Assembly: GCA_934247225.1 (NCBI GenBank)
Contig: CAKQJE010000022.1
Location: forward strand, 1-40,112
Source: an uncultured Clostridia bacterium
GTDB taxonomy: Bacteria > Bacillota > Clostridia > Christensenellales > Borkfalkiaceae
Length of the DNA stretch: 40,112 nucleotides
Reading direction: 5' to 3'
Under the pieces are notes generated by a model, which made no database searches, was not told the DNA's origin, and saw only the letters and a program-made list of their open reading frames with translations. Each line of letters begins with the position of its first letter. The first letter of the stretch is position 1. Shown piece by piece: positions 23,982 to 31,772 of this stretch. A program made the translations under genes and the position numbers.

Positions 23982-24737
23982 TTAAATAATCATCGACAAG
24001 CCGTAAAGTACAACAAGGTGCGCGGGGTAAAATATGTAAAAGAAATATTTCAGATTAAGTCTTCCGCGTTCGCCGTTGTATAACGCAATCGGTATGAGCG
24101 AAAACATACTAAACCATTCGATAGGCGTTGCGAGCATTAAACAAAGCACCGTAAGCCCGACCGTGAACGAAAGCAATCTTACAAGCGAGCCGTTTAAAAA
24201 CGCGAGCTTTTCGGGCGTTTTATCCTTCGGCAGAGTGAAAAGCGAAGCGAAAACGGGCAGTAAACAACCGAAAAAATCATAATCGATATAAAACGGCTTG
24301 CCGTTGACGGTTTTTATAAGGCGGGTAACAACATAAGTCAAAAGGACTCCCGCCGCAAACAATGCTCCCGAGAAAATTTTTTCCGAAAGTCGCGCGGTTT
24401 CGTTTAAAAGTTTACTTTTGAAATAATCGAGCGCGTAAATCAACGCAATCGATATCGAAAAAGTCGTGAGTATGCTAAGGTGATAATAATTCGGTTCGAA
24501 AATAATAAAAGTGGTTTCGCAAATAAGAGCGAGCAGAAATATGCATGCAAAATGTTTGAATTTGTTTTTCGTGTGGTAACAGCCTTCCGCAATCATAAAA
24601 GCAAAAAGCGGCATCGAAAGTCTGCCGATATAGCGAAAGGGGATTATTCCCCAAAGCATACCTATATGATCGGTAAGCATTGTGAACGCGGCGATGAGTT
24701 TTATGGCGTTTCCGTTAAAAATCTTGATTTTTTGCAT
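23982..24737 (-). CDS. TraX-family membrane protein
   Basis: A 251-residue polytopic protein starting MQKIKIFNGNAIKLIAAFTMLTDHIGML, followed by FRYIGRLSMPLFAFMIAEGCYHTKN. This NAIKxIA..TMxxDHIG...GRxSxPxFxFxxxEG pattern defines the TraX family, named for the F-plasmid pilin N-acetylase; members belong to the broader acyltransferase-3-like membrane enzymes. About seven or eight hydrophobic segments are visible. Chromosomal TraX genes are common in Clostridia without any conjugation locus and their substrate is unknown. No conjugation gene is nearby. The Shine-Dalgarno is weak (AGCAGAATT before the ATG). Confidence 0.88.
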   Translation of the reverse strand: MQKIKIFNGNAIKLIAAFTMLTDHIGMLWGIIPFRYIGRLSMPLFAFMIAEGCYHTKNKFKHFACIFLLALICETTFIIFEPNYYHLSILTTFSISIALIYALDYFKSKLLNETARLSEKIFSGALFAAGVLLTYVVTRLIKTVNGKPFYIDYDFFGCLLPVFASLFTLPKDKTPEKLAFLNGSLVRLLSFTVGLTVLCLMLATPIEWFSMFSLIPIALYNGERGRLNLKYFFYIFYPAHLVVLYGLSMII

Positions 24738-24762
24738 AATTCTGCTTTTGCGGATAAAACAA

Positions 24763-24800
24763 AACCCCTTCGCTCTGGTTTAATTTAAGCCGAAGGGGTT
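24763..24800 (-). terminator. terminator of tRNA-Gly
   Basis: On the minus strand AACCCCTTCG pairs with CGAAGGGGTT, followed by TTGTTTT, immediately after the tRNA-Gly 3' end and before traX. Confidence 0.8.
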
Positions 24801-24802
24801 AA

Positions 24803-24876
24803 TGGAGCGGGCGATGAGAATCGAACTCACAACCGAAGCTTGGGAAGCTCCTATTTTGCCACTAAACTACGCCCGC
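24803..24876 (-). tRNA. tRNA-Gly (anticodon CCC)
   Basis: Minus-strand cloverleaf GCGGGCG...CGCCCGC-TCCA with CCA encoded. The anticodon stem GGAGC/GCTTC (one G-U) carries loop TTCCCAA, giving anticodon CCC. The T-loop is TTCGATT. Confidence 0.93.
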
Positions 24877-24893
24877 ACGAATTCACTTCTAAT

Positions 24894-24922
24894 AGTTTAC
24901 TATATTTCAAAGCATTTGACAA
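24894..24922 (-). promoter_or_regulatory. promoter of tRNA-Gly
   Basis: Minus strand: TTGTCA (24917-24922), 17 nt, TAAACT (24894-24899), 18 bp before the tRNA. Confidence 0.65.
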
Positions 24923-24981
24923 GCGTTTTTTGTCGATTGAAAAAGTTTTTTTAATATAGCGCGTAGTTTCCCGAAAAAACG

Positions 24982-25010
24982 TTGACAATAGAGAAGCCAT
25001 TTGCTATAAT
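24982..25010 (+). promoter_or_regulatory. consensus promoter of tRNA-Val
   Basis: TTGACA (24982-24987), 17 nt, TATAAT (25005-25010), 43 bp upstream of tRNA-Val. Confidence 0.85.
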
Positions 25011-25053
25011 AATAACCGAAAAAACGAAATGCAAACGATTTGCAGAAAATAAC

Positions 25054-25129
25054 GGGCGATTAACTCAGTTGGTAGAGTGCTTCCGTCACATGGAAGAAGT
25101 CGGGAGTTCGAGTCTCTTATCGCCTACCA
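25054..25129 (+). tRNA. tRNA-Val (anticodon CAC)
   Basis: Cloverleaf GGGCGAT...ATCGCCT-A-CCA with CCA encoded. The anticodon stem CTTCC/GGAAG holds loop GTCACAT, giving CAC. The first acceptor pair is G-U and the T stem contains two G-U pairs, so it is slightly degenerate. Its last five bases lie inside the perfect inverted repeat of the following terminator. Confidence 0.88.
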
Positions 25130-25168
25130 CGAAAAAGACACACCTTTTGGTGTGTCTTTTTCGTGGTA
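25125..25168 (+). terminator. terminator overlapping the tRNA-Val 3' end
   Basis: A perfect 20-bp inverted repeat from TACCACGAAAAAG (25125) through loop TTTT (25145-25148) to CTTTTTCGTGGTA (25168). It includes the tRNA discriminator and CCA, so terminator and tRNA folds compete. Confidence 0.8.
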
Positions 25169-25175
25169 GGCGTAA

Positions 25176-25450
25176 GCCATTAGAAATCTGAACTTGTTAA
25201 TCCTTAAAGCTGTCTTTTTTGACTGTTTCGGCAAATCTTTGCTTGAAGTACAGTAGTACATCGGCGCAAACCTTCACCAAAACCGCCTAAAAAATACAAC
25301 TTTAAGGTGCTGCGTATTTTAACGTCAAAAAAATTTAGACAAATAAAGATAAAAGAATACGATAATATTTTACTGTATCAATCTGAGTCAACATCGAATT
25401 TGCAAAATTTTTGTGCCGTTAAAACTTAACAAGTTCAAATTTCTAATGGC
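25176..25450 (-). mobile_element. fold-back (MITE-like) element, copy 1
   Basis: Arms GCCATTAGAAATCTGAACTT and AAGTTCAAATTTCTAATGGC (25 bp with one mismatch in full) bracket a core of about 225 bp. Read on the minus strand it aligns along its whole length with 33927-34204. Shared blocks are TTAAGTTTTAACGGC, CACCTTAAAG, TGTATTTTTTAGGCGGTT, ACTTCAAGCAAAGATTTGCC and GCTTTAAGG. Two internal stems (TTTTAACG/CGTTAAAA and CCTTAAAG/CTTTAAGG) are conserved. There is no coding sequence, so movement would need a helper. Confidence 0.65.
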
Positions 25451-25561
25451 TTGGACGAGTACGCGGCACAACCGTGAATTGAAGCCTATCGTAAGACTAA
25501 ATGTGCCGTCGAGCGTCAATTTGCCATAGGCAAATTGTTGCCGTGGGGTTCCCGCTTGCGG

Positions 25562-25704
25562 GAAACGGCAAAATCTCTTATCGCCCGAATAGCAGACCAA
25601 TCGGTCTGCTATTTTTCGTGGTGGAGATAAAGGGAGTCTACACCACAAATAAAGGCTTACACCTCAAATAAAGGCTATGTGAAACGGCAAAATCTCTTAT
25701 CGCC
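25562..25704 (+). repeat. repeated copies of the tRNA-Val 3' end (att-like scars)
   Basis: TCTCTTATCGCC, the 3' part of tRNA-Val (25113-25124), recurs exactly at 25574-25585 and 25693-25704. The last two share 24 bp starting GAAACGGCAAAA, 119 bp apart. Each copy is followed by its own terminator-like hairpin (AGCAGACC/GGTCTGCT at 25591-25610; GCAC..GTGC plus T run at 25706-25730). The CACC/TCAAATAAAGGCT words at about 25640-25675 form another short direct repeat. This is the pattern left by repeated integration or unequal recombination at a tRNA. Confidence 0.6.
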
Positions 25705-25789
25705 AAAAAGCACGCTTACGGTGCCTTTTTTTTGTGGCGGGCGAAAGCCGTTAGTATTGCTCGAAAAAAAACCGCTTAAAAATCGTTCT

Positions 25790-26179
25790 TTATCTGCGGA
25801 AGAAACCTATGTTGGGGTTGCATAAATCCCATACCAGCAAAAATATGAAAATAGCCATCATCGCAAGAATGATTATAAGCAGCGCCTTTATCAGTTTGTT
25901 TTTGTCGGCAATGGTATGTTCGTAAACAGAGCAAAGGCGTTCAACGCTTTGGCGCGAAACGGTTTCGGCTTTCGGATTATCGGGCGTTTCGTCTTTCATG
26001 TCGTCGACGGACCCGCCCATCGCTTCCATAATGGCAAGAATGGAAGTGTATCCGGGGTCGGGAGTTTGTCCGGAGAAAATTCGTTTTACGGTGGAAACGG
26101 GTATTCCGCTTTTATCGGCGATGTCCTGATAGGACATTTTCGTTTCGTCTTTTAAGTTTTGTATCTTTTTTATCAACAT
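25790..26179 (-). CDS. small membrane-anchored XRE-family regulator
   Basis: A 129-residue protein. Residues of about 1-65 form a helix-turn-helix (MSYQDIADKSGIPVSTVKRIFSGQTPDPGYTSILAIMEAMG) of the XRE/Cro type. A polar linker follows, then a membrane segment (ALLIIILAMMAIFIFLLVW) close to the C-terminus. GGGAGAG precedes the ATG. DNA-binding proteins tethered this way may sense membrane or envelope state. Palindromic operator-like sites lie 50-95 bp upstream of its start (26230-26272), suggesting autoregulation. It lies at the end of the tRNA-Val scar region, so it could be a remnant of an integrated element. Confidence 0.85.
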   Translation of the reverse strand: MLIKKIQNLKDETKMSYQDIADKSGIPVSTVKRIFSGQTPDPGYTSILAIMEAMGGSVDDMKDETPDNPKAETVSRQSVERLCSVYEHTIADKNKLIKALLIIILAMMAIFIFLLVWDLCNPNIGFFRR

Positions 26180-26229
26180 AGTAAATTCTCTCCCTTTTTC
26201 ATATTAAATCGCCATATATTTTCAAATTC

Positions 26230-26272
26230 GAGCATAAGCTCAAAAATGAGCCGTAAAAGCTCAATATTGAGC
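26230..26272. promoter_or_regulatory. paired palindromic operators upstream of the XRE gene
   Basis: GCTCAAAAATGAGC (26238-26251) and the perfect palindrome GCTCAATATTGAGC (26259-26272) have centres 21 bp apart, two helical turns. GAGC-ATAA-GCTC (26230-26241) overlaps the first. The arrangement is typical of cooperative dimer binding by XRE repressors. The remaining sequence up to 26618 shows no gene. Confidence 0.6.
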
Positions 26273-26634
26273 CGAAAAGTATCAAAATCGGGTCTTGCTT
26301 TTTCCCGAAAACGGAGTTATCATTGAATCGACAAAAGAAAAGCTTTTGTGGTTATCTTTTATTATAAACTTTTGATTTACAAAAGTCAGGGAAGAAAGAA
26401 AAAATGTCGTAAAGCAACGAAAAAAGACGAAATTCGACGTTTTTCGCATTTATCGAAAACGCCCGGTCGTCTGCGGACGACACCCGCGACTGATACCCGC
26501 AACTGATATCGCGGCAATCGGCTTGCGAATAATATCGTTTATTTAAGATTTATATTGTTGAAACCGACAAAGGGAAACAAACGGAAACAATCGGCAAAAG
26601 CCGCTTGAAAATATAACTGAAAAGGAGAAAGAAA

Positions 26635-26927
26635 ATGAAAAGAACAGAACAAAAGACGACGGAACTCGTATGCGAAAAGGGGATATGTTTTTGCAATATC
26701 CCGCCGCGGAGTATTATCCGCTTATCTGCGATAGCGGGAATACGCCCGGATTTGCCGAGCTTGAAATTTCGGACAAGCCCGTTGCCGACAACAATAAAAA
26801 GCAATGCGCGAAGAGGTTAAAAATACGCGCAAAATTCAGTTTTGCCCGTTTAATGCAGGCGAGCGTCGATCTGGATTACGAAAAGATCGGCGAGACAAGG
26901 GCAAAAGAAATAAAAAAATGGCAGTGA
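26635..26927 (+). CDS. small protein of unknown function, frame-shifted at A-AAG-GGG
   Basis: A strong AAAAGGAG site precedes ATG 26635. That frame reads MKRTEQKTTELVCEKG and then loses coding character. The -1 frame is open from 26670 to 26927 and reads DMFLQYPAAEYYPLICDSG ... EKIGETRAKEIKKWQ with codon use typical of this genome. The join falls on A-AAG-GGG (26676-26682), a canonical -1 slippery heptamer; slipping there gives one protein of about 97 residues. ATG 26670 has no clear ribosome site. Alternatives are a frameshift mutation, a homopolymer sequencing error, or independent initiation at 26670. I do not recognise the family. Confidence 0.5.
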
Positions 26928-27010
26928 AGAATTTCGCTATGCCTGACAATCGGGTTCTGTCGGGGTTTTAAATGAATAACTAATCCCGCGCAAAATTAAC
27001 GGTCACGATG

Positions 27011-27050
27011 CGGGCGAAGAAGCCTTTGGCTTCTTCGCCCGCCTTTTTTT
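27011..27050 (+). terminator. intrinsic terminator after the frameshifted gene
   Basis: CGGGCGAAGAAGCC / GGCTTCTTCGCCCG with a TTT loop and a following run of seven T. Confidence 0.9.
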
Positions 27051-27183
27051 GAAGTGAATCCAAAAGTTTGGTAAATTCTTCGAATTTTCTTGTTTGTGTT
27101 TCGTCGGCTATCTGATTTTCAGCAATTTTTTTGAAAAAATATAAAAACATTTAAAAAGTATTGCTTTTGTACGTGCAATGTAG

Positions 27184-27375
27184 TACGATAATAATGTAAA
27201 TATACTTCAAGGCGGGTTGCCGTTTGACGTGAAATTGCCGTCTCACCCGCTCAACGTGAACAATATGACAAAAGAGGATTTCGATTCCGAAATTCAAAAA
27301 GGGTTCAACGATGTTACAAACGGTCGCGTAAAATCCGCAAATGCCGTTTTTTCGGATATTTGTAAAAAGAAATAA
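27184..27375 (+). pseudogene. remnant of a RelB/DinJ-like antitoxin
   Basis: An open frame without a start after the TAG at 27181 encodes GGLPFDVKLPSHP followed by MTKEDFDSEIQKGFNDVTNGR and SANAVFSDICKKK. The GLPFD(V/L)K(L/I)P motif and the MTKEDFDxExxKGxxDxxxGR tail match the C-terminal half of RelB/DinJ-family antitoxins of type II toxin-antitoxin systems. The N-terminal ribbon-helix-helix half is missing, and no RelE/YafQ toxin follows. The next gene, a GNAT acetyltransferase, starts 15 nt later. An internal ATG (27241) could still give a short peptide, but it has no ribosome site. Confidence 0.55.
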
Positions 27376-27390
27376 AGTATAGGTTATTAT

Positions 27391-27843
27391 ATGGAAACGC
27401 AAAATTTAACGATAAGAAAAACAACGAAAAATGATATTCGCCTGATTTATGATTTTATAAACGGCTTGGCGCTTTACGAAAAGCGCCCCGAAGATATGAC
27501 GGGTTCGGAAGAAATGCTTGAATTTATGCTTTTCGAAAAGAAAATCGCAACCGCGATTATTGCGGAAGTCGACGAAAATCCCGTCGGTTACGCTATTTAT
27601 TATCCCGTTTTCGGCTCGTTTGCCGCCAAAGCGAACGCGCATCTCGAAGATTTGTTTATAAAACCCGAGTTTCGCCGCAAAGGTTTAGGCAAAGAATTCT
27701 TTTTCAAGCTTTTAAAAATGCTTAAAGCCGAAGGCTATTCCAAAATAGAGTGGAGTTGTCTCGATTGGAATACTCCTTCGATCGAATTTTACAAAAAAAT
27801 CGGAGCGAAACAGGAAACGGGAAGGGTATATTTTGAATATTAA
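27391..27843 (+). CDS. GNAT-family N-acetyltransferase (SSAT-like)
   Basis: A 150-residue GCN5-related acetyltransferase that would move an acetyl group from acetyl-CoA to an amine. The LYEKRPEDM segment, LEDLFIKPEFRRKGLGKEFF (acetyl-CoA pyrophosphate loop, pattern RxxGxG) and WSCLDWNTPSIEFYKKIGA are arranged as in spermidine/spermine and diamine acetyltransferases. The usual C-terminus after KKIGA (about 10-15 further residues, DEWxxYRL) is replaced by KQETGRVYFEY and a stop, so the end is divergent or slightly shortened. The upstream ribosome site is weak (AAGTATAGG). The substrate cannot be told from sequence. Confidence 0.85.
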   Translation: METQNLTIRKTTKNDIRLIYDFINGLALYEKRPEDMTGSEEMLEFMLFEKKIATAIIAEVDENPVGYAIYYPVFGSFAAKANAHLEDLFIKPEFRRKGLGKEFFFKLLKMLKAEGYSKIEWSCLDWNTPSIEFYKKIGAKQETGRVYFEY

Positions 27844-28157
27844 AAAAATATGATTCCGATTTTTATGCCGATGGCGTATATTGTTCTTATCCGACATAGA
27901 GGCAATATACGCTTTGTAGCATAAAGACGGAATTCAACCGACGGGCGAATGTTATTTTTTTTGTTAGCCACAGGTGATTGCGGAAAGTTTTGTTATAAAT
28001 AAAATCCGAACGGTTATCTATTAAGCTTGTTTGATATTTCGGAAGCGGAAAACTATAAGATTATCGTTCGGCGGACAATAAATTTCAACCAATCGTCGAG
28101 AAAAACGGAATTCAACGAATAGTTTAGCGAATTCAACTATCCGTGTAGTTAAAGAAA
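27844..28157. other. intergenic region without a recognised gene
   Basis: About 310 bp with no coding potential that I can support. GAATTCAAC occurs three times (27930, 28108, 28129). An inverted pair ATAGTT (28119-28124) / AACTAT (28135-28140) lies just upstream of the promoter at 28158 and could be an operator for the XRE gene. Confidence 0.4.
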
Positions 28158-28186
28158 TTGCAAAGTGCGGTTCGGCGTGCTATGAT
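28158..28186 (+). promoter_or_regulatory. promoter of the XRE-membrane protein and lipoprotein pair
   Basis: TTGCAA (28158-28163), 17 nt, TATGAT (28181-28186), 30 bp before the TTG start codon. Confidence 0.65.
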
Positions 28187-28216
28187 AGTTGTAGTTCATC
28201 GACGGAGGTGAAAAAA

Positions 28217-29068
28217 TTGAATATCGGTGAGAAAATATCAAAAGCAAGGAAAGACAAAGGTCTCACGCAGGCGGAACTCGGCGAAAAGATGCATGTTACG
28301 TTTCAGGCGGTGTCTAAATGGGAACGCGGGGAGTCTGCGCCCGATTTCGAAACGATTTGCGAGTTGTCCGAAGTGTTGGATGTACCCATAACATACTTCG
28401 GAGGGAAAAAAGAGGAGCCGAAGCAGGAAGAAACGGCTGCGACCCGATCTTCCGCCGCTCAACCCGTTCCCGCTCAGGCTGCGCCCGTGGAAAACAGACC
28501 CGTTCTTGCGGTATGCGAAAAGTGCAATAAACCCATTTACGACGGCAACGATATCGTGCGGTATACCAAAAGACATACGCAACATATAAAATGCGCCGAG
28601 TGCGACAGGAAAGAGCGCGAAGAGGAAAAAGCCGCGGCTATAAAAAACGGTGAAACGCGCAGAATTCATTCGTTTATATGGCCGACGTTGCTTATGATAA
28701 CGGGCATAATTTTAAGCGCGGTTTATCTTACGGAAACGTCGCTTATTATCGGTATAGTCGGTTCGGTGATGCTGTTTCCGCTGTCCGCGTGCCTTATACT
28801 TTATAATAATGCGGTTGCCGAAATCGTTTTTACGATTATCGAGTGGAGCGCGGTGAAATTTCCGGGGATAATATTCAGTTTCGATCTGGACGGTTTAGCG
28901 TTTCTGATCGCGGTGAAGATTTTGTTTTTCATAATAGGAATCGCGCTTACGCTTGCCTGTATCGCGCTATCGATCGTTATCGGCGGAATCGTTTCGGTAT
29001 TCGTGTATCCGTTTGCAATCCGTAAAAATTTCGTAAGTCCCGAAAAAGGCGAATATTCCGGTTTTTAA
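28217..29068 (+). CDS. XRE-family regulator with zinc-ribbon-like cysteines and membrane segments
   Basis: A 283-residue protein with three parts. Residues 1 to about 62 are a typical XRE helix-turn-helix (GEKISKARKDKGLTQAELGEKMHVTFQAVSKWERGESAPD). After an Ala/Pro-rich linker comes a CEKCNKPIY ... HIKCAECDRKE pair of CxxC motifs, suggesting a zinc ribbon. The C-terminal half has three or four hydrophobic segments. I chose the TTG at 28217 because the Shine-Dalgarno GGAGGTG (28204-28210) lies 6 nt upstream; a GTG at 28208 would overlap that site. It probably senses a membrane or redox cue and regulates itself and the lipoprotein gene 32 bp downstream (inference). Confidence 0.85.
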   Translation: MNIGEKISKARKDKGLTQAELGEKMHVTFQAVSKWERGESAPDFETICELSEVLDVPITYFGGKKEEPKQEETAATRSSAAQPVPAQAAPVENRPVLAVCEKCNKPIYDGNDIVRYTKRHTQHIKCAECDRKEREEEKAAAIKNGETRRIHSFIWPTLLMITGIILSAVYLTETSLIIGIVGSVMLFPLSACLILYNNAVAEIVFTIIEWSAVKFPGIIFSFDLDGLAFLIAVKILFFIIGIALTLACIALSIVIGGIVSVFVYPFAIRKNFVSPEKGEYSGF

Positions 29069-29100
29069 CAGAGGGAATTAAAAGTTCAGGGGAGGAATAT

Positions 29101-31530
29101 ATGAAAAAATTTATAATCTTATTATTGTTGATCATAAGTATTTTCGCCGTTGCGTTATGCGCGGTTTCATGTAAAGACAAAGAAAACGAAAATTCTTCAT
29201 CCGTCGGACAAACCGAAACCTTCGATTCGGGTAATAACGGCAACCCGGGCAGTTCCGAAAGCGTAACCGAAGCGGAACTTAAAACCTTTACCGGTATCGT
29301 TTTTAACGACAGCGAGTTTGTTTATGACGGCTCGGAAAAGTCGATTACCGTAAACGGGCTTCCGGGCGGTGCGACGGTGGATTATACCGCTAACAAAGCT
29401 ACGGACGCGGGCGTGTACAACGCGACCGCTACCATACGTAAGGAAAATTACAAAACGCTTACCCTTAATGCCGTTTTAACGATACATAAGGCGGATATAA
29501 AAGGCGTAACGTTTGAAGATATCAGCGTAGAATACGACACTTTCGCTCATTCTATCGAGGTTACGGGCGATATTCCCGCAGAAGTGAACGTCAAACGACT
29601 TATAAACGGAGTAGAAACGAGCGGAGTTACGGAAGTCGGCGAATACACGGTGGTGCTTACGCTCGAAGGGAAGAATTACAACACGCTTACAAAAACCGCG
29701 ACTCTCACGATTACGAGCACCGAAGAAAGTCTTTTCAGCGCGGTGTATTCGGGCGGCGTATATTTTCAGAATAATCTCGACGACAATAAACTTTATTCGT
29801 ATAAAAACGGTCTGACGAAAATCAACGACGATATCCCCGAGTATCTCACGGCAAGCGGAGACAAGTTATACTATTCGTCCAAAGCTCTTTTCGGCTCGGC
29901 TATCAAAACGTATACCGACCAAAGTACGGGCGCTTCGGTGTTTACGAACATTGCGGGCGAATATCTCGCATGCGACGGTTCGTATCTGTATTACGCGAAA
30001 AATTCGTTTATAGACAGAAAGGACGCTAACGGCATTTACAGAATAAGTTTAAGCGGAAACAGCGCAAAACCCGAAAGAATAGTAAAAAACAAAGCGGCGT
30101 ATCTTGCGATAAGCGGCAACTATATTTATTATTCGAATTTAAGCGACGGTAAGAAACTTTATAAAGTTTCAAAAGCGGCAAACGGACTTGAAAACGGAAC
30201 GAAGGTAAGAAGCGGCGATCTTGCAGACGAAAAAGTCGGATACATAATCGCCGACGGCAATAATATCTATTTTAATTCGACCAAAACCGTTGCCGGAATA
30301 GGCGTTGCGGCGGCGATAAGAAAATTGAACGCGAATACGGGCAAGGAAATAAAGCTTACGACCGACGCGGGGAAATATCTCAATAAATCGGGCAATTATA
30401 TTTATTATATAAATAACGATAAATTGACGAGCGAGCTTTTCGGCGACGGAATTTACAGAATCAGCGCCTCGATTGCTTCCGATAATAATAAAGCGGGCGA
30501 GAAGGTGTTGTCCGCTGCGGGCGGAAACGGCTATTCGTCGCTCGCTTCGGACGGAACGAATTTGTATTATTATAAACTTAACGATAAGCATTTTTACAAA
30601 AACTCGTTAAACGGCAGCGCGGAAGTCGATTTAATGAAAGGCTTTGTTCCACCGGAACTCGAAATGAAAACCGCCTGCTTTGCCGAAACCAAGGTTTATA
30701 ACGGCGAAGTGTACTACATCAATCCTTATGGCGACGGTATGTTGTATAAATACAATATCGCTTCGAAACGAGTAAATAAAGTTTTGGAAGACAGAGTTTC
30801 CAATGTGTATTTTTACAACGGGTATATGTATTATTCTACGTGTATCGCCACGAATTACGCGCTTTTCAGAATGAACCTTCAAACCAAAGAAAGCGAAAAA
30901 ATCTCGTCCGATCGTTGCGATCGCCTTATTTTCGACGGCGAAACGATTTATTATGTAAAAGTCGGTTCTGTATGGAACAACTACATTTATAAAATGGGTC
31001 TTGACGGCGGTAATCCCGTAAAACTTAATGATAAATCGCAATGGGTTGCAAGCCTTGCGAAAATCGGTAACGCGTTTTATTATACGAGCAATCCGAAAGT
31101 CGGTTATAAAAAACTGTGTAAATACGACATGGCGACCGACAAAGACGTCGATTTGGGGCAGAAAGCCAAATTCGTTACGACGGACGGCGTGACGTTATAT
31201 TTTTACGATCACGACGCGAAAGCTTTGAAATCTTGCGACCAAAGCGGAAAAAACGTTAAAACGCTTGTCAAAAACGTGGATATAAACGAAATGGTTTATG
31301 ACGGCGGAAAGATTTATTATTCCGATATGACCGCAGGAAAATTCAACGTTTACGATATATCGAGCGGAAAAATAACCAAGATTGCGGACACCTGTGCCGA
31401 CGGAATAAGCATAGACAACGGCAAGTTGTATTTTATCGGCGCGGCGGCGGATTATCAGAACGATTATCCGTTTCTTTCCAAAGGCGACGGCAGATTGTAT
31501 TGTTACGACGGCAAAACCGTAGCCGTTTAA
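29101..31530 (+). CDS. surface lipoprotein with MBG-like domains and DUF5050-like beta-propeller
   Basis: An 809-residue protein. The signal peptide ends in lipobox AVSC with C24 as lipidation site, followed by a Ser/Asn/Gly-rich spacer. Two MBG/Ig-like domains (about 62-132 and 135-207) follow the pattern VYDGSEKSITVNGLPGGATVDYT ... NATATIRKENYKTLTLNAVLTIHKAD. The remaining 600 residues form repeated strands such as KLYSYKNGLTKI, GDKLYYSS, GNYIYYSN, GNNIYFNS, GETIYYVK and GGKIYYSD. This spacing and the YY/YF core are those of DUF5050 or related six- to eight-bladed propellers. AGGGGAGGA precedes the ATG. It follows the XRE regulator closely and likely shares its transcript. The ligand is unknown. 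Confidence 0.85.
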   Translation: MKKFIILLLLIISIFAVALCAVSCKDKENENSSSVGQTETFDSGNNGNPGSSESVTEAELKTFTGIVFNDSEFVYDGSEKSITVNGLPGGATVDYTANKATDAGVYNATATIRKENYKTLTLNAVLTIHKADIKGVTFEDISVEYDTFAHSIEVTGDIPAEVNVKRLINGVETSGVTEVGEYTVVLTLEGKNYNTLTKTATLTITSTEESLFSAVYSGGVYFQNNLDDNKLYSYKNGLTKINDDIPEYLTASGDKLYYSSKALFGSAIKTYTDQSTGASVFTNIAGEYLACDGSYLYYAKNSFIDRKDANGIYRISLSGNSAKPERIVKNKAAYLAISGNYIYYSNLSDGKKLYKVSKAANGLENGTKVRSGDLADEKVGYIIADGNNIYFNSTKTVAGIGVAAAIRKLNANTGKEIKLTTDAGKYLNKSGNYIYYINNDKLTSELFGDGIYRISASIASDNNKAGEKVLSAAGGNGYSSLASDGTNLYYYKLNDKHFYKNSLNGSAEVDLMKGFVPPELEMKTACFAETKVYNGEVYYINPYGDGMLYKYNIASKRVNKVLEDRVSNVYFYNGYMYYSTCIATNYALFRMNLQTKESEKISSDRCDRLIFDGETIYYVKVGSVWNNYIYKMGLDGGNPVKLNDKSQWVASLAKIGNAFYYTSNPKVGYKKLCKYDMATDKDVDLGQKAKFVTTDGVTLYFYDHDAKALKSCDQSGKNVKTLVKNVDINEMVYDGGKIYYSDMTAGKFNVYDISSGKITKIADTCADGISIDNGKLYFIGAAADYQNDYPFLSKGDGRLYCYDGKTVAV

Positions 31531-31568
31531 AACCCCGACAAAACTTGCATAACTATAAAAACAGAAAC

Positions 31569-31598
31569 GGGCGAAGATTTGCAGTCTTCCCCTTTTTT
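31569..31598 (+). terminator. probable terminator after the lipoprotein gene
   Basis: GGGCGAAGA (31569-31577) and TCTTCCCC (31585-31592) pair with one bulge, followed by TTTTTT. Confidence 0.65.
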
Positions 31599-31638
31599 GT
31601 TTTTTACGACCCCTTTAAAATATTGCTTAATTAAAGCA

Positions 31639-31667
31639 TTGACGGTAAAACGTAATTGTGTTACAAT
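31639..31667 (+). promoter_or_regulatory. promoter of the RyR-domain gene
   Basis: TTGACG (31639-31644), 17 nt, TACAAT (31662-31667), about 105 bp before the start. It may drive the following TIR genes as well. Confidence 0.75.
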
Positions 31668-31772
31668 AATATCGGATTGTGTTTAAATTCGCCAAAAGCG
31701 TGAAAATCGCGGAGAACCGGCAATTTTAAACGCAATTACGGCGTTCCGAAAATGTTTCAGGGGTACATCAGG

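Noticed and set aside
31752..31772. ATG 31752 as start of the RyR-domain gene
   Set aside because: No ribosome site; AGGGG is correctly placed for ATG 31773.
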